This document shows positions 13,601 to 25,379 of a DNA stretch of 64,000 nt, in pieces (the first letter of the stretch is position 1; the number at the start of each line of letters is the position of its first letter). A program made the translations under genes and the position numbers. The DNA is from Phytoseiulus persimilis (taxonomy: Eukaryota > Arthropoda > Arachnida > Mesostigmata > Phytoseiidae). The DNA lies in the NCBI GenBank assembly GCA_037576195.1, contig CM075103.1, positions 32,758,723 through 32,822,722 of the forward strand, written 5' to 3'. The notes beneath the pieces were generated by a model. It saw only the letters and a list, made by a program, of their open reading frames with translations. It did no database searches and was not told where the DNA came from.

Positions 13601-15719
13601 CGCTTTGACGCTCGGCTCGCAGATCAATCAGCGATCAGGTGGACCGAGCCACGGGCATAAGATTTGCACCATAAGTGCAGTGCAGGCCGTTATTATCTAA
13701 CAAGTTGCGGTTCTGCTCTGTTTGAGAACAGGGGTTCTTCGAGCAGTCAGGTGGAGCAAAGCAGTCCCACTCTGACAACAAGTTATAATTTTTTGTGCTG
13801 CTAACCGTTCGTTCCAATAGTTTTCGCTCACCCCTGCATTGGTTTCTTCTGACTATTTTCCTCACTGCTCGGAAACTGCGTTGAAACTTCTCAGAGGAAG
13901 CGGTCGAGAGCGAACGGTTTCCCGAAGAGAGAAATGTGCTCTTTGAATCTGCGACAGTCCGTTCAACAAACAGCGGATCACCTTCGTGGCAGCCGTTGAC
14001 GGACGTTCGCCGCCGTAACTGCAACTTGCTACAATTAGACAACTTACGTCGGCCGCTCGCGGATAATGATCGGGAGGTCTGCTCGCAGGACGAAGGTTAT
14101 CATCATCAGAAATGATGCATAATTGCGGAGAAGCGGTTTTGTCGAGTTTTCCCGTCGGTCAGTTGGGCCAGAATTTCCAGCAATCCGCCTGGTTGGGAGA
14201 AATAGTTAGTTCATTTACTATGTCCATCAGAAAGTGTCCGACGCACAATTTCCGAGGACATATCCTTCCCCCCGTACTTGAGATAATAGCGCCCCAGGAA
14301 GTTTTCAACACTGTCTCTTGCATTCTCACCACTGTCCGTGTGGGAAGTATGAGTAGCAAGTTGACCGGGGTCATCTCATCGGTGCTCCGAAAATTCCACC
14401 GCGAACTCCTCTGTCGTTTGCATCTCCAAAATTAATTTTTCTCGTTGTATTCCAGGAGGCGTGCGGATGCCTTTACGACAGTAATCGAAGCCTCGCAGTC
14501 AACTCGGCCAAGGTCGTTCCTGGCGTGAAAAGAGTGCCAAAAAGGTAATTGCCTCCTCCTAATTTTGATGCTCGATTCGTAATGTCCTCAGTACCTGTAT
14601 TGGCTTGGCGAGGAATACAGGGTCGCACAAGATCTTCGGAATTTCGGACTTGCTGGAGTCTATTAGGGCTCCGAACTACGCCGAGGGCTCTGCCAAAGTT
14701 CCGAATGTTTCTCTCGAGGAAGCAATTCTCCGTCTATCAATGGGAATCCAGAGCCGGGATCTCTCGTCGTCGTCGTCTCTCTGGGAGAAAGTCTGGGGCT
14801 CACCCTCGAATTCGGTTCTTAACTTCTCCTGAAGATCGAAACTCCCACTGAAGTATCTCAGCAATGTGAAATTCCCAGGAAAGTATTGACTCCTAATCAA
14901 TGAGCTCTGTCTGCGGCGGACTTGTCTCAATACGTCTCTGTGTGTCCATTCGTATTAATTTTCGACTCATGGAACGGAATAGCAGGGGGAAAAATATTCG
15001 AACGTGCCTTCAATCCGATATCCGGCGGAGAATATCGAATCCACTCTTCGAGACCGATCAGTGATACGTGATGTTCCACGGAGACTCAGAGAGCCCAGTG
15101 TTGACTTTCCAGACGAAGGCTCCCGTGCACGCCCCCGCTGCGTTCACTCGTAAAATTTGAGATATGACCCTTATGAGCGCTCACATGACTCCCTACAGTA
15201 ATTCTGTGCATTCTGGCTGGGCAGAAAAACTCTGACATTGGTCGACCCAGTCGCCCACCGCGGAAGAGCTCAAATATTCTCAGATGTGATGTCATCCTGT
15301 ATGTAATCGGATTAATGAAGTTGTATGACGACATTCATGACTTCCCCAACTCCAGTGGGACCGCGACAAGATTGAGTGGTACATGCGTGCTTCTGCAATG
15401 TCGGCATTCCCGAACTCAGAATTATCCTTGCCATCATGAAAAAGAGTTTTCCAGCCAATGAGTGGTTGATTGAGGTTCTCGACGATGCGCAACATGGGGC
15501 ACTCGTCAAAGGTCCAAGACAGATCGGCTCATGATGCATGTTGCCTCGCGTTCTCCTCAAATTTGCGTTTTTTCCCGGCCTGCGTCTATCCCGGTTTCCC
15601 TCGGAGAGTATGGGAACCATGTGAGAAAATCCACTCATAGTTCAGAGAATGGACAATCGATTGTTTCAGATGGTAAGGTCCCGAGACGAGGTTCAATCTG
15701 AGCACCCACTCAGCGGGGA
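7609..15719. other. Intergenic, no recognisable gene
   Basis: No open frame here shows a recognisable domain. There is a G-rich tract on the plus strand at 9008-9024, an interrupted CT repeat near 12051-12067, and poly-T at about 10486-10494. Part of this region, especially 13-15.7 kb, could be upstream control DNA of the bHLH gene that follows, but nothing in the sequence proves it. Confidence 0.5.
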
Positions 15720-16531
15720 ATGGGCAGGCGAAGCTCAGCCACCGTTGTCGAGACTGTTGGCCCAACTAACATCAATAAACCTCCAACGCCAAACAAAGCT
15801 GGGTCTGTGAGCTCAGTTTCTTCAGATGACACAACGCCCAGCGCGTCAAAAGAGCTTTACTTACAGGTGCGTATCGGAGAAACGTATCTGATTTTCGAGA
15901 TCCTGAGGCTTCTATAGCTGGCATTCACTGAGACTGATGGATAGTGACGGCTCGGTTTCTCTTACAGAAGAAGACGGCGACTCAAGTTCAAGCCTTCAAA
16001 GCAGTAATCAGGAGCTGTCAACGCGATTATCATCTCCGAGGAGATGTACTCAGAATGCACGCACGATGAGGGAGCGCGAAGAAGAAGATAAAGCCGATGA
16101 CGCTGCCGGAAGAAGACGGAAAGCCACGCTAAGTTCACGCGAGCGGAATTTACGGAGGCTGGAATCGAACGAACGCGAGCGCATGCGCAATGCACAGCCT
16201 TGAATGACGCTTTCCAAGCGTTACGTGAGTCATTCCTCACGTAGCTATGGAACGGAAGCTTTCGAAAATCGAAACTCTCACTCTCGCCAAGAACTACATA
16301 ATGGCTCTGACGAATGTCATCTGCGACATGCGCGGCGATGAGAAGCCATATCAGTTCTGCAAGAAGCAGCAAGGCAATGATGAAGTGGCGGCGCTGAATG
16401 TCGTTGGGGTAGCCAAGAATCCTCAAAAAAATGCCCAATGGCAATCTGAGGTGAAGAAAGAGACTTCCGAGTTCCGAAATCAGAACGACGACATCGACGA
16501 CGACGACGACAGCCAACGCAAGACCGAATGA
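15720..16531 (+). CDS. dimm: dimmed/MIST1-class bHLH transcription factor, disrupted by indels
   Basis: The product resembles the Drosophila dimmed / vertebrate BHLHA15 (MIST1) family, nuclear bHLH factors that drive the secretory programme of neuroendocrine and other secretory cells. Exon 1 is 15720-15870 (donor GTATCG at 15871) and exon 2 is 15968-16531. A stronger-looking donor at 15867 would not keep frame. Exon 2 encodes an Arg-rich lead-in, the basic region [12 protein letters not shown], then helix 1, the loop VIPHVAMER and helix 2 ([15 protein letters not shown]), followed by an acidic tail ending in an Asp run. The conserved residues between RMR and VIPHV are split over three frames: an extra base near 16190, an extra base near 16201 and a missing base near 16230, net +1. 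As written, translation would stop at 16204-16206 inside the domain. Flanking codons are intact, so sequence error seems likelier than decay. The start codon is the first in frame and is uncertain. Confidence 0.8.
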
Positions 16532-18574
16532 GAGTTCACCGAGCCAGGACTACGTAGATTACCAGGAAACGTGGGAGATCATCATTCGATCATCATGTCG
16601 GATTGCGAGGATTCTGAGAGATTATAATTGAAGTCCGCGAGTCAAGAATCTACGAAATCTCCAAATTGGGGCCTCCGGACCTCTTGACCGGAGCTGTTGT
16701 TCCATCACTGATCAGAGGCTTATGACTCGCTCCATTCGCACGAGCAAAGTTCACAAGTCTATCACGGACGGATCGGACTGCCAGGATATCGCAAGATATG
16801 GGAATCCGTGATTTGGAAACATATGATCCTTATAAGGACCGAACCGAACGACCGCCGAGAAGTGCTCAGAGGCCCACGTCGCACCGGGTCATCTTGATTC
16901 TTCTTGGATCTGCCGAATGGCTTCAGAGCGGTAAGATGGGAGTCAGTCGACGGAGAATAATGGGGACCCAGATTCATGAATCCTCTGCGAGGAATAGCGG
17001 AGATGGACTAACGATTCGGAGGCGGTAAACGTGGCGAGAATGTTGAGAGAGGGAGGGCATTACTCTCTAGTAAAAGAATGGAAGGGAATCCGTGCAATAT
17101 AATTTGGCCGGACAACGTGAAGCCGGAAGGAATATCGAGGGAGCGCCTCTGACTCAGGGGCTGGAGCTCAACTCTCAAACTTAGTGCAATCGAAGAATAC
17201 TGCAGGATGATCATGGAAATTGATGTGTGCCGTTTGTAGTCAAACACTTCGTTGTTGTTAACAGTGGTAGGCTGCCTTTTCTCCTGCACGCAGAATCGAT
17301 GCGATTTTACCGCAACCAATACTCACACACCGAATCGGACGTAGAGACCGATCGTAAACCCCGAGTGGACCGGTGGTGAGAGGGAAAACCCTCAATCTAG
17401 TTGTTGAAGCAAACTGCCGAGCGGAGGTTCGACGGGTTAATAGGGATCGCGTGCCGCGATCGATCGTTGTGAGTCGGTTCTCATCACAAGCGCTGGTCTC
17501 TTGAGCGCTCTTAGGAATTTTACGCGCTCGGAGCGAGAAACTGGGCACAGAAAGAACTCATAAACAGGCCCGTGTGGTTTGACGAAATATGCTCGTGGAA
17601 GGGTCTGTTTCCCGCCATGGAGAGTAGCTTCTCCCTTGGATTTGGGCGGGTACGCCCGATCTCTACGACGTTTCGAGTCGGCGATTTTCGGGAACAAATT
17701 CCAGGAAGGGAAGTGGGGTGCCAGTCTCTCAATAGAGACCTTCGTGGGTCTCCTCAGAGGAAACGAACGCATGATCACGTGCGAGCGTTTCTTCGCCCGG
17801 AAGAGCTGAGAACTCAGAGCATTCCCCTATCTGTTGCTCCCAGACTTGCCGTGCCGTTTCCCTTCGAAGGTTCTCCGAGGGTCAGGAATTACGTTGACCA
17901 TGCGTGGGACGAGACCCGCAAATACATCAGTATTACTAGACTTCACAGCGAAAGATTCATGGCAAAAGTCCACAACTTCTCACGTAACCGTAATGTACGA
18001 TATGCTTTTTAGTTTCTCTCCCTGAGTTTCCGAATGACTTTGCGCGATCCGCGTTGGAATCCCGAGTGATTTCAGAGATCCGAAATCAAACTTTCGCTCA
18101 GTTTTGGTCACTCGCTCATTCGAGAAGTTGAGTATCGTACTTTCTAGGATGCGTCGACCGTTTGGGAAAATGGGAGTGGTTCCGGACCCCGGAGTCCTCG
18201 AAAGAAATCGTTGAAGAAACTCGTCAAGTGCGAGAGAACTTTGAGAATGTGTTCTTATCCAACATTGTTCCAATCTCTCTTCTTGGAATTCGCATCTGGG
18301 GTTGCGAGCCCCAAAGCTGTGAAAATTCTCCCGCATTATCTCTGGACAACGGAGAGCCAACACGAACTAGCTAGCTTTTTGGGAGGGAGAACCTCCTCCA
18401 AGTTAGTTGAGGAATAATCAAACACCGCAGTGAGTTACCATCGATCCACACCCGCTAACGTCGGCGATTCAATCGATTTCGATAAGCCATTTGTTGGAAG
18501 CAGATATGATATATTATATGAATAAACATATTTTGCTGCATTTTACCGATGTGTTTTGATTCCAAGTTCCTATT
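16532..18574. other. Intergenic or 3' untranslated, no recognisable gene
   Basis: No coding domain was recognised. A plus-strand AATAAA at 18521-18526 lies in an AT-rich stretch and is followed by T/GT-rich sequence, as at a polyadenylation site. It could end a very long 3' UTR of the bHLH gene or an unrelated transcript. Confidence 0.45.
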
Positions 18575-19090
18575 CTATTTACTCGATCCTCCAGACTAGG
18601 AGAGAGTCGGTTTCTTCGGCCCCCTCCTGGACTATGGAGGTGACTGCAGGATCGATCTGGCCATACTTTTCACAATTTAGGTAGGTGGTCCGGCACTCCT
18701 TGCGGACTACGGAGGTGTTTCCATGATCGAGCTAACCAACTTTCCGGATTCTAGGGAGGTGGTTTCAGAATCGATCCTTAATATATAATCCGCTCCGTCT
18801 GTCAGTTCACCTGGCCCTGCTTCCGGACTATGAAGTGAGGTACTTGTGCCTTAGGCCCCCTCTTCGAGAGCGGCGCAAAAAACACGGTCGGTCAACCCGC
18901 CATAACACACAAGGAGCGGTTTCTGAAGCGAGGAGCAACGCGACAATGCCCTACTTCCCCAGTTGACAGGCTTGGAACGCGCCATTAGGCTGTTTCACGC
19001 CCCACTCTTAGGAGCGGGGGATTAACGCACAAGTACCGGAAGTGATCCCAGGACCGACCCAACCATACTTTCCGAGTCCCTTTGATGTAG
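18575..19090. repeat. Degenerate 45-bp minisatellite, interrupted by a MITE
   Basis: Several diverged units share the core words CTANGGAGGTG, ATCGATCTG and CCATACTTTTC at about 45-bp intervals. The array runs to 18838, is split by the element at 18839-19037, and resumes with AAGTGATCCC and CCATACTTTCC to about 19090. The same unit appears in better order at 24.46-24.86 kb. Confidence 0.7.
18839..19037. mobile_element. 199-bp MITE with about 22-bp inverted termini
   Basis: The left end begins GGTACTTGTGCCTTA and the right end is the reverse complement of GGTACTTGTGCGTTA. Eleven terminal bases are perfect and similarity continues for roughly ten more. The flanks read TGAAGTGA (18831-18838) and GGAAGTGA (19038-19045), an 8-bp duplication with one mismatch, and removing the insert restores a 45-bp minisatellite unit. 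There is no coding capacity. A related longer copy lies inverted at 26888-27140. Confidence 0.75.
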
Positions 19091-20029
19091 GATACGTCAA
19101 CCCGCAGCTTTGCTTGAAGATCAAACGAAATCTATGATGGAAGCCGAGAATTTTCGGTTTGAAACAATCCAAAAAGTACTAGCACCATGGGTTTTAAGTA
19201 TCCTCTCACTCAGAATGACCTTCTCGTGATGATGCCTTGGAGAACGTACGAAGGCAGCGACGGTTGTGTTGGTCCATGGAGAATAATGAGAATGATGTTC
19301 CCACCGAAGCAATCCGCGGTGGTCGTCTGCTCGTCGCGAAGAGCCGCAGGGCCGAGTTCTCTGTTACCGGAGACTGCGCTGTCGTTTCCAGCTCGGCTCG
19401 CGAGCGGTTAGGAGCGTTGAGAATTTTCATTGAGTGTTGAGGGGAAATTCGTGGCCAAGTTGAGGAGCTTGAATCAAGAGCCCGGATAGCCATCGAAAGA
19501 AAAGAGATACATTGGTCTTTCGTTGTTCTTTCTCTAATAGGGAGTATAGGTCGTTCTCCGGTCCCGACAGGTACCTTTCCGTTTCTTGGAAAGACCCCGC
19601 GAGGGCAGATCCCTGAAATTCGATGCTGGGAACGTATTACGGAGGGTATTCATTAGAATGGCTCAGAGTACGTCAACGGCGATGCTGGACGATCAAGGCT
19701 TCCTCTCAGCTGATCAGTTCACGTTTGCTGAAGAATGCTGGAAACTGCTGGTGGAAGGTCCCCTCCGAGAGCTCAAGAAGCGCACTTGTCCAATAGCAAG
19801 AGATCTGAGAGCAGCGGTGCTCCTCCGCCTCGACCTTCTTCTCTTCTCAAGACCCCAAGATGAGCATGATTTGAATTCGACAATCCGAATCCGAGGTTGG
19901 ATCTGCTCCTGATTCGAAGTTTGGTCTGCTCCTTTCGAAGTTAAGTCCGAACTCGAATTCAAAATCGAAAATGATTCCGGCTCGATCTGATCACGCTCTC
20001 CTCTCGCTCTGAGCGTACTTCGAAGAAGA
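19091..20029. other. Unassigned DNA inside repeat island
   Basis: There is a plus-strand open frame of 108 codons at 19586-19912 with no family resemblance and no splice context that I can support. The region may be diverged repeat DNA, since it is bordered on both sides by the minisatellite. Confidence 0.4.
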
Positions 20030-20248
20030 TTCCTTCTCGATATTTATTGAGGTCCATGGAGTTCATTCAGGGATGGATCTGAACTTACTCCTGGGGGTGC
20101 ATGGAGGTGTGTATGGGTAGATCGCCCTCGGAATCACCTCCCTGAGTCCCCGAAAAGTATGGTCAGATCGAGGCGGGATTTTCTTCTGATCAGCTTTCCC
20201 GGAGTCTGAGGAGGTGTTTCCGAGATATCTGACCATACTTTTCTAGTC
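20030..20248. repeat. 45-bp minisatellite block with internal inversion
   Basis: Units of the 45-bp family occur here in both orientations. A 17-bp perfect inverted repeat (GAAAAGTATGGTCAGAT at 20152-20168 and its reverse complement at 20227-20243) encloses about 58 bp. The right arm directly abuts the A-rich tail of the LINE. Confidence 0.7.
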
Positions 20249-23115
20249 TTTTTTTTTATTATTTTTAGAATATGGTGTGGAAAATCCTTCTGGAGACCAG
20301 AGATGGGACTCCCGAGGACTGTCCCAGTTGGGACCAGCACCCCGCGTCTGTTGCTCCGGTGATGAGGTGATTCCTCTAAAGACACACCCATCTCCACCTT
20401 CCGCCGACTGGGGACTACCCGGAATAGCTGTTGCCAGGCTCCTTCGTTAACATCACTTCCGGTGGGCGTGGGGCCTAACTTCACCAACTCCTGTTCTCAA
20501 GATCTCAGCTTCTCATTCTTTCACATGGTCTTCACCGCGCTGGGGGTCCAGCTGTTCCAGGAGCTTCTGTGGCGTCGACATCGAATCTCACTGACTCGTC
20601 GGGCTCGCTCAAGGGCTCTTCGAATTCTCCGCAGCTTGAGCGCGGCCGGCGCCAGATCCGTGCCGCGCACAGCGCGATCGAGTGAGGCCGCTCGCTCGAT
20701 GAGTTCAAGGAGGCTATGCCCGCCGCGGCCCTCGGTGCTCGTTCCGTGGCTGCTTTGACATGTCCCACTGCCATCGCCTGAGACTGGAGCTTCAATAGCA
20801 TGACAGCTTCTGTTCCGGTTCCAGGGGAGGGCGTTCCGTTTTCTGAGGTTTGCCAGGGCTGACGCTCCACTCAATCGAGTTGAAAGCGTTCTTAACGCGT
20901 CCAACAGAACCCTGAGGGCAGCTGTCACGACGTTGCCAAGGGTCTTAAATTCCATCTTTCTCTGCTATCTCCATGACGTTCCTCTAATGGCGAAAGGGTG
21001 GAATCGGCCTTGCCTGAAGCCGAATCGGTTGTCTGGGAGCCTGCCTTTCTCCTCGATCTCCTCCTGGTGGCTTCGGTTGAGGATTGACTCGACTGCCTTT
21101 GCAACCCGAGTTTCCCGGCGGCAGATTGGCCGATAGACATCCTTTTTACCTGCTTCGGAATGAGGTCTCTGTTTCGCTGTCTTCCGAGCTTCAGGAAGGA
21201 TGCCTCTACTTATTATTTGATCAGTCGTCTTCCTGATGACGGTGGGCCGTCGTGCGTTGAAATACCCGGCCACGAATATACGGTCTCTGAGTCCACGGAT
21301 AATCTCGACTATGTCCTGTAGACATTCCACGAATTGTCAAGTCTCTGTTAGGGTGAAAAATAACAGCTTAGGATGTGAGCCCCTCCTCCAGCTTCTTTCT
21401 GCAATTGCGCAAGCAGCGGCGACCCATATTGCTGTGTCTCCGGACTCATGGGCTATCCATATTTAATACCCTTCTCCCTTTCGTTTCTGATAGGTTCTTT
21501 TTGGCCTCACTGATGACACAAGGTTGATACCTCCCCTTCCAACTCTGCTTCCTTAAATCGCCTTGAACGCTCTTGAGCGGTTTGGGTTGATCCGTGAGTC
21601 AGTAACACCATTTTGGGTTCGTGGTTGGTACTGCCTTTTCTGCAATCACCTCGTTTTCCAACCTTGAGCATCTACTGTGCGCTGGTTATTCTCTGCTGGG
21701 GTGTATCTGCTGCTGGTGCATCTCTCTGTCCCGACGGTTGTCTCATCTTGGTCCTGTCGTTTATTCTCTGTACGATGTCCCTGTATCTCGGGCATATCGA
21801 CAAGTAGGCTGAGTGACCGACGGCTTCACAGCTGTTGCATTCAACCTACCCTGTTGGAGGTCTTTTCCTACGTGGCCATCCCCTTCACATCTGAAGCACA
21901 TCAGCACTACGATCCAGGATCTGATGTGGCAGAGTTGCCATCCGATCCGTATCTTGCCGATTGATGATTCTCTTCGCGTCAACTCGTGATAGTCTGACCA
22001 AGACTGTTCGATTCCCTTTGAGCCTTTCTCTGAGCTTTCCAAGTTGGACGTACCCAGGCTACTACCGTTCGAGGATTTTCCGGATTTTGCTCTCGATTTC
22101 TGCTACGTCGGTGATCAGATCCATTCGAGAGATCATCACCGTAGCGTTCAGATGCGGCCCTCGGACTTCGACGTTGAGGTTGAGGTTCTCCAGGATATAC
22201 TTTGCTAGCTTTTCTTGCCCTCCACTCCTCCTTTCTTCGACTTGCAGCTGTAATTTGCCGTCTTCTGTACTCTTCCCTCCGTTGATTTCGATACCCAGCT
22301 CCTTCGTGTTGACGCTGCCTCGAAGATTTTTGAGAGCATTGGCGAAACTCGCTCCGTTAGCCTAAACGAGAACCGAGCCCTGATCGTGTCTACGTGGATT
22401 CTTTCTGACTTCTCCGCCGACTTCCGTGCTGCTTCTGCCTGTAGTCCTTATGCACCTTGGTTGAGAATTCTGATCCTCATCCAGCTGGTTGACGACCCAG
22501 CAGGCTTACGCGATGTTTCGGTACTTCTCCGAGTCCACGTTGTTCGGCAGTCTGATGACAGCTTTTTCGCCTTCCTTGTGGCGAGTACCTTTGACTTTCT
22601 CGGCGATCTTATTCAGGATTTCGACTGTATTCATCGTAGGTTCCTCTTCCTCGACCTTTCCTACGATGAGCGTAAACTCGTCCGCTGCTGAGTTCTTTCA
22701 CACGGCCCTCAGCAAAGTAGGGGAAAGAAACGCTACTGTAGTCGCACTTTCTCGCTCTTCCTTTGTCTATGTCTTTGACCGCTGGGAAGAATTTGAAGAG
22801 CTGCTGAATTGAAACGCCCTTAGTTTTCTCATCCTTGTCTGGACTGCGGAGGCAGGGCATCTCTGCATCCTTCTGCTGCTCACGATTCCGGTTTCAGAAG
22901 GCATGATCTTCTCATAAGCTGCCTGACCACGGTTCATCTACCAGATCCACAGTCTCGGCCAGATCATTCAGTTGCCCGAGTTCCTCCTTGCTCGCTGCTG
23001 GCCCTTTCTTCTTCGAGCTTTCTTTTCGAGTCCTGCTCGCCCGCCTCTGCTTCTTGTCGCTTCTTGCATATTTCGCAGGGCCCGGCATCTATCCTAGCTC
23101 TCCCTCCGCCGAATT
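20249..23115 (-). mobile_element. Degenerate R1/Jockey-type LINE, internally deleted
   Basis: On the minus strand, from 23.1 kb downward, there is ORF1-like sequence with a damaged zinc knuckle near 21.85-21.9 kb (CFRCEGDGH, last Cys replaced). Next is a fragment at 20965-21330 in which an AP-endonuclease strand (VAGYFNA, normally GDFNA) runs almost directly into the start of a reverse transcriptase (ISRGILPEARKTA, YRPICRRE, PDNRFGFRQGR). A 3' segment near 20.3-20.5 kb encodes RRGVLVPTGTVLGSPI. The YADD-containing core of the RT is missing. The element ends in an A-rich tail (nine A on the minus strand at 20249-20257, with more A-rich sequence before it). It lies within minisatellite sequence: unit fragments border both ends. 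Length is about half that of a full R1-type element, so it is inactive. The 5' boundary is approximate. Confidence 0.75.
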
Positions 23116-23181
23116 TTCAAGGTCTGGGAATGGGATTCCAGCGTTGATGTGAGCTGTTTCCGGAATCGATCCGAGTTGATT

Positions 23182-24450
23182 GGGCTGTGCAAAGAACCGC
23201 ATTCTAAAAGACCGCGTTACGGTTGACCGGTAACCGCAATTCCATACCCGCGATAGCGATTGACCACAAAATTAGGACCAAAAACGCGGTTATAACCGTG
23301 GATACCCGCGGTCATATGGGAGAGTGCCCGGACACGAGATTCTGAACAGATCCTACATCGATTCACACGAGTCCCGCGCCCTCCGCTCTCTCTCTCTCCC
23401 TCTTGCGCCATCGTTTCACTCCTAATCATAATGAAACGAGCCAAAGCCGAAGACGGAGGGAAGAAACTACAACTCCTCGATATCCTTCCCAAAAAAAGTT
23501 TCCACATGAGAGGAAACTGTGTATGATTGGTCGGAGAAAACATCGGTTGAACGTTTCAAGTCACTGAAGCTTTGACAAAATATCCTGATGCAAAAGAAAG
23601 CATCTAGTATATTGGGCCTCCCGTCCGATGAATGTAGTCAGCAATTTCGGGTTCAACTCCTCACGGTCCGCTCAGGAAATGTTGCGAACTTTGGAATGTG
23701 GAATTGGGGTCGATCTCTGCACTGTTTTCACGAGCAAAGAGTGACCAAAGGCATGCTTCTTTGTTCAGTTGGGATGACTCACGTAAATTTAACGTTCTGA
23801 TTCTCCAGTTTTCTTTTTACATTGGGAATCCTCGAGGTCGTCTTTCGAGCTGCTTCCAATTTTCGTCTGACTCCAAATTACTGCTCCTGGCTTCGATATC
23901 ATCGTTGCGGTCTTAAAAAAGAGCGATGTTCTCGGTTCCCACGAGTGCATGAGAGATCCCCGTTTTCTGGTGAGTCTCCATTACGGTTCTTCCATCGACC
24001 CACACGATAGCCACTTTCGCTGTACTCTGTTCATTGATCCTACCAGATGCGCAAAGCTCTGGAAGATTGAGCCTTCCGCCTCCAATGCTGGGTCATAGAG
24101 TCCTGAACGGCTTGCTCATGGCGACATGAAGAGGCTGCATCTGATGTGTGATATGTAAAAGTATAACTTCTAGCCCGGTCCGGCTTTCGGAAGCGTGTGC
24201 GAACTTCGTTTAACGGGGGTCATCACACAGGATGTCACAGTTCCAGGAGCAATTCGTTTCTCTCAAGTTCTTGGCACCCAACTCCAGATCTTCAGCCAGA
24301 GTACGCTCCTTAGACACGACGCTTTCTCAAAAAATCATACGTTTCGGAAAATTGCGGTTATAACCGCACTTCGCTCGTGCTTATAGCGGTCAAAAACCGC
24401 AGAATATTCGCGGTTATTGACCGCGGTTAAATCACACTTGCAAAGCCTAG
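23182..24450. mobile_element. hAT-like non-autonomous element, perfect 8-bp TSD
   Basis: The flanks AGTTGATT at 23174-23181 and 24451-24458 are identical 8-bp direct repeats. The element begins GGGCTGTGCAAAG and its other end, reverse complemented, begins CTAGGCTTTGCAAG. Both subterminal regions are packed with copies of GCGGTTA/TAACCGC (for example 23286-23298 and 24354-24367), as in many hAT elements. No transposase frame is visible in the 1.27 kb. Excising it joins two pieces of the 45-bp minisatellite. Confidence 0.75.
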
Positions 24451-24458
24451 AGTTGATT

Positions 24459-24860
24459 CCCGCGTCTATCTGACCATACTTTTCTTGGGCTAGGGAGGTG
24501 ATCCCGGGGTCGATATGAGCATACTTTTCTGGGTCCCGGCAAGTGATTCCGGCATCGAATTGACCATACTTTTCGGAGTCTACGGAGGTGATCTCAGAGC
24601 CGATCCGACCATAGTTCTCTGCGTCGAGGCAGGTGACTCCGGCATCGATCTCACCATACTTTTCGGAGTCTACGGAGGTGATCCCAGAGCCGAACCGACC
24701 ATAGTTTTCTGCGTCGAGGCAGGTGACTCCGGCATCGATCTCACCATACTTTTCGGGGTCTACGAAGGTGATTCCGGCGTCGATCTGTTATGCTTTTCTG
24801 GGTCTGTGGAGGTGATGCCAGAGTCGATCTGTACATACCAGGAGACTAGGGAGAAAAATG
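24459..24860. repeat. 45-bp minisatellite, best-ordered array
   Basis: About eight units of 45 bp carry the words GACCATACTTTTC, GGTCTACGGAGGTGAT and CCGGCATCGATCT. Two alternating sub-types give a 90-bp higher-order period between about 24.55 and 24.76 kb. Because 45 is a multiple of three, the plus strand stays open for 116 codons with a 15-residue repeat. I regard that as a by-product, not a gene. Confidence 0.85.
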
Positions 24861-25149
24861 CGTGATGCAGACCGAGCCACAGTTCCGCCCGGTACTTTGG
24901 GAGTTGCATCCCTCAGTTCTGTCAAAAACCCCCTTCCCCGAACCAATTTCTGAAAACCCAGTGTATTCCCATCCTTCACTTCTCAGGTGGAGGTCCGCCA
25001 CCCATGGCCGGAACTGCGTTGGCATAAAAAAGGCGCGGGACTCAGAATTCGATGCTCCTTATAACTACTCTACCCCAGCCTATCTCCGATGTTGTCTGCC
25101 CGAAGTTTCGTATGCGCCCTTCACCAACCGTGTCGTGTCACATGCTGCG

Positions 25150-25372
25150 CCATCTGACCACATTTTTCTCGGTCCAGGGTGGCGATTCCGGGGTCGATCT
25201 AACCACACTTTTCTGAGTCCAGGGAAGTGATTTCGGCATCGATCTTACCATACTTTTCGGGGTCTACGGAGGTCATTACGGCGTCCATCTGACCAAAGAT
25301 TTCTGGGCTTACGGGAGTGATTACGGCGTTGATCTGACCATACTTTATGAGGTCTGCGGAAGTGATTTCGAG
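25150..25372. repeat. 45-bp minisatellite, short array
   Basis: Four to five units of the same family have the words ACCATACTTTTCGGGGTC, TACGGAGGTCATTACGG and CATCTGACC. The minus strand is open across it only because the period is a multiple of three. It runs directly into pogo-type subterminal sequence at about 25380. Confidence 0.75.
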
Positions 25373-25379
25373 CTCTCGA

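Noticed and set aside
16223..16242. Possible 20-nt intron (GTGAGT...GTAG) in the bHLH gene
   Set aside because: Too short to splice, and the sequence encodes the conserved loop residues VIPHV in one frame, so a missing base explains it better.
20462..22812. Many plus-strand open frames of 60-134 codons
   Set aside because: They are antisense shadows of the minus-strand LINE; the minus strand carries the endonuclease, RT and zinc-knuckle signatures.
24515..24865. 116-codon open frame with a 15-residue repeat
   Set aside because: It is the 45-bp minisatellite read in frame; the period being a multiple of three keeps it open. It has no start context, domain or flanking exon.
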